In this document: one piece after another, positions 61,198 to 64,000 of the stretch | Layout of the letters: the number at the start of each line of letters is the position of its first letter | Position numbering within the stretch: position 1 is the stretch's first letter | Origin: Chrysopilus asiliformis | Lineage: Eukaryota; Arthropoda; Insecta; Diptera; Rhagionidae | Direction: 5' to 3' | DNA: 64,000 bases | NCBI GenBank assembly: GCA_964034945.1 | Contig: OZ035962.1 | Location: 104,852,034-104,916,033 of the forward strand | Notes under the pieces: generated by a model | Told to the model about the DNA's origin: nothing | Databases searched by the model: none | What the model saw: the letters and a program-made list of their open reading frames with translations, nothing else | Program-made: the position numbers and the translations under genes

Positions 61198-62913
61198 TGT
61201 ATCCCTTATGCATCTACCTTAAAACAGCTAGAAGCTGGTATTTAATTTTTTATTTTGTGATAATTTATTTTGTTTTTTGTTGTTTTTAGCTTGTTTTAAA
61301 AACTTATAAAAACGATTAAATATACATATATGTATGTACATGTATTTAAAAAAAAATTTCAATTTCTCTAACTCGAAATTCCTTTAACTCGAAACGATTT
61401 TGATGGCAGCAGACAATTCGAGTTAGAGGCCTTTGACTGTATTTTGCTAGGGACAGTACAATTACACTGAGCTCTTGAAAATTTTACACTATATAAGAGC
61501 CCAACAATTATTAGAAATCATCAATCAACACGACAATTTCATAAATCAACAACATATCAATCATGTTTGAATAATATTAAAATTCAATCAAAAACTTGAA
61601 TCCAAGTTTTAGTTTCAATAGTTAAATCAACCGACAAAATGTGACATGATGTAGAAATCCGAAAAAAATTGAAAGAAAAAGCAGCTTAAGCTCCCCAAAT
61701 TCAAACCAAAACTATTGGAATAGAAATCCCCACGTGGCCATGAGAAAGGTACGAATCGGTATAACTATCCAATACAATTCAGCCCAATTCTAACCGATCC
61801 TCCACATGGGTTTCGTAATCGTGTTCGTCATTCGAAGAGAAGAGGGGGGTACCATGTCACGCTATGTGCGTGACTTCAAACGATAACTAAAAATCTACCG
61901 TCGTCGTTAAGCCATGCTCGCATTAGGCACATAAGCAACAAAGAACTTTTATTTTTTCCTGCATCTATAAAAATTGTTACAACAAGACTATGACCATCAA
62001 CTATGCCAAAGTGATATGGAAAAACAAACTATGGAACACTAAGCCCGAAGGTGGAATAACCGATGGTGATGGTTTGGTACCGGCTGAAAAGAATCGGGTA
62101 GGAAAGAAGAGGGTTTGTACCGTAAAAAAAACCACCAGTTCTTCTACACCTAATTAACTTCATTTTAACTTTGTTCCGTACCTAGATTCGGGCTATCTTT
62201 GCCGGTAAAAGGGGGTGTCGTCCAACCAACATCTTCATACAAATACGCATAGCCAAAAAAACCAGGTATGTAAAAACCCACACTGAAATATCCTTCATCC
62301 AACACACATTCGCAAAAGTCACGTAAAGATAGTTACTATACCTAAGGAAAAAGTGCGGCTAAAATTAAAACTCTGTTTTGTCTGAAACGAAGCGAAACGA
62401 CAAACGATATTCGTCAGCTCCATTTCTACATAATAAAAAAAATAAATAAACCGATGACATCACTCCATTTTTGCACACATTAAACTTAACCTTAATAAAG
62501 CAAACTCCATTTATGACGTCATTTGAAGTACATAACTATTTTGCAAATCAAATTGACTCTGATGTCATCATTTGACTTGCGATGATTTAACGAAATAAAA
62601 ATATGAAAGATTCATTCAATGTTTTGAGAATTTAAGATAAGTTAAAATTAAGTCATTTCCGAAACAATTTTCGGGAAAGCAAAGCAGATATCATGAAAAA
62701 TAATAATTATTTTAAAATATAATCTAATCAATTAAATGCTATCATTTCGATGTCCCACATCTGAGAAGCCTCGGGCGATTTCAAGCAAACACTTCAAGCA
62801 AATTTTCAAATGTAACCGCTTTTGGCAAAATTGTGCGATATGATTAAATGCTAAAAATGAAATTACTTCGCAAATCATTATTTTATTACATGACAAAACT
62901 TTTTCTCTTACAG

Positions 62914-63075
62914 TTATGAAAAGTAATGATTTGGAAAGAAAATCTATGAAAATGAAAATTTTCAAGGATAAACGAAAAAATTTCCAATTGACACATTCCT
63001 GTATTCCAATGGAAATTTTTGAAAATCGACCGATTGATTACGAAACGAAATACGTAAAGTTTCATCATAAAAAGG
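62914..63075 (+). CDS. Candidate internal coding exon of an unknown gene
   Basis: Acceptor TTCTCTTACAG|TTATG and donor AAAAGG|GTGAGC enclose a stop-free 162 nt. It encodes MKSNDLERKSMKMKIFKDKR, then SCIPMEIFENRPIDYETKY. The neighbouring exons are not visible and the family is unknown. Confidence 0.4.
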
Positions 63076-63252
63076 GTGAGCATATTTATTTTGTGTAAAT
63101 CCGGACATGAAAGGGGAAGGGGGAATGAAACTGAGCAACAATTTTATCGTTATAAATATAACTAAAAAAGGAAAACCTGCAGAAGAAAAAAAAAACACTA
63201 TGAGATATTAGAAAATTGTGTTTTCTACTAGAAAACAAAACACCACTTAAGG

Positions 63253-63648
63253 TTCCGCTCCACATGAGAGTAAATACGCGAGTAACTCTCAAAAACTCTC
63301 GAGAGTTACTCGCAGGAGGTTGTCCATTTGAGAGTTAATTTCGGCGATTTTTCTCTTTTCAAGATCAATATCTTGATTTTTTTGACATCTTGATTTTTTG
63401 ACATCTTGCTTTGGCGAGTTCTCGAGAGCTACTAGCGAATTTCAAACGCCGTTCGTATCTGGCGAGCAACTATTCGAGAGTTCAGTGGGTGCGTGTCGAC
63501 TAGAGAGTAGAGCCACTTTTGACAGCTCGCAGAAACTAGCTCTCGAGTTTTTGCGAGTTTCTGCGAGCGACTCTCAGAGACGTGTCCATTTGCGAGTAGC
63601 TGCTATCGAGAGGTTCTCGCCGGCATTTACTCTCATGTGGAGCGGCAC
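63253..63648. mobile_element. MITE with stacked inverted repeats, TIR CCGCTCCACATGAGAGTAAA
   Basis: Ends GTTCCGCTCCACATGAGAGT / ACTCTCATGTGGAGCGGCAC. The interior is packed with GAGAGT, GCGAGT and CTCTCGAGAG in both orientations, and TGTCCATTTG occurs on each side. Target duplication unclear. Confidence 0.8.
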
Positions 63649-64000
63649 AACGATTACACAGAGAGCTACACAGTTTATAATGGAAAAAAAATCAATCTTA
63701 CGTGCTTTTTTGTTCTTTAAAAATTGTAATTGAAATTTAGAAAATGTTCCGCAGGCGAATTTTTACATTAATAGACACAAACACTTACTTTTGTCCGTTG
63801 AAGAGAATTGATCGCATATCATCAAATGTTATATAAAAATCTATTTCTACTGTCCTATAACCTGTGATTTTTCCCGTTTGCTTGTTTGGAGAGGCAAAAA
63901 ATAATATAGTGGACCGTCCCCGGCGTCATTTTAACAATACCCGACTCTAATTAAAATCCACTAGAACTTTATTTTTTATTTGAAATCCACTAGCACTTTT

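Larger units (their letters stand above)
60386..61439 (+). mobile_element. Pogo/Tigger-like element, family P2, with protein remnant and nested element
   Basis: TIRs CAGTCAAAGTCCTCTAACTC / GAGTTAGAGGCCTTTGACTG, TA on both flanks. Inner ends repeat CCTCTAAGTCGGAATT several times. Contains a short protein remnant and fold-back element F copy 2. Confidence 0.88.
54291..64000. other. Upstream region of the MFSD6-like gene; no complete gene seen
   Basis: Holds a hairpin MITE, an unclassified repeat, a CCCAAG-ended element, an S repeat, a pogo-like element with a nested fold-back, one exon-like segment and a stacked inverted-repeat element. The stretches 56230-58700 and 61450-62900 show nothing I can name. 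Confidence 0.45.

Overview
This is an AT-rich window of a eukaryotic nuclear genome, almost certainly an insect and most likely a fly. The support is intron-split genes with GT-AG junctions, low-complexity Gln/Asn/His/Ser coding stretches, and many small DNA transposons (MITEs). Species was not determined. I see no rRNA, tRNA, CRISPR or prokaryotic gene organisation.

Four protein genes could be reconstructed by joining exons whose splice sites and reading phases agree. (1) A minus-strand RhoGAP-domain gene fills about 35.9 to 0.9 kb. Its GAP domain is split by introns of about 14.2 and 10.7 kb, and a long low-complexity tail follows. (2) A minus-strand gene at 41.58-37.81 kb encodes a 395-residue secreted protein made of Cys-rich EGF-like/dumpy-type modules, in seven exons with a signal peptide. 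(3) A plus-strand gene at 46.03-48.15 kb encodes the TFIIH p62/Tfb1 subunit, 598 residues in six exons. (4) A minus-strand gene at 54.29-50.75 kb encodes an MFSD6-like multi-pass transporter, 697 residues in six exons. One further exon-like segment of unknown function lies near 63 kb. The genes show no operon-like or pathway relationship.

The rest is intron or intergenic DNA crowded with mobile-element remnants. Several are delimited by terminal inverted repeats (TIRs) and target-site duplications (TSDs): pogo/Tigger-like elements with CAGT termini at TA sites (six, one carrying a protein remnant and a nested fold-back), three piggyBac-like MITEs in TTAA, a PIF/Harbinger-like element with a truncated transposase N-terminus in TTA, a 142-bp near-perfect hairpin MITE in TTA, a hAT-like element with an 8-bp duplication, an internally deleted mariner, an 8-bp-duplication element starting GGGTATTCATG, and further fold-back families.

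Two abundant non-TIR families also occur. One (called R here) is about 560 bp with fixed 5' and 3' ends and an internal GACA/GACG tetranucleotide tract. The other (called S here) contains CCCGGC...GCCGGG-type ends and a CAGA tract. The most unusual single item is a perfect inverted repeat with 51-bp arms in intron 1 of the EGF-like gene. No clearly new defence or metabolic system was found; the novelty is in the transposon families and a few gene-structure oddities.
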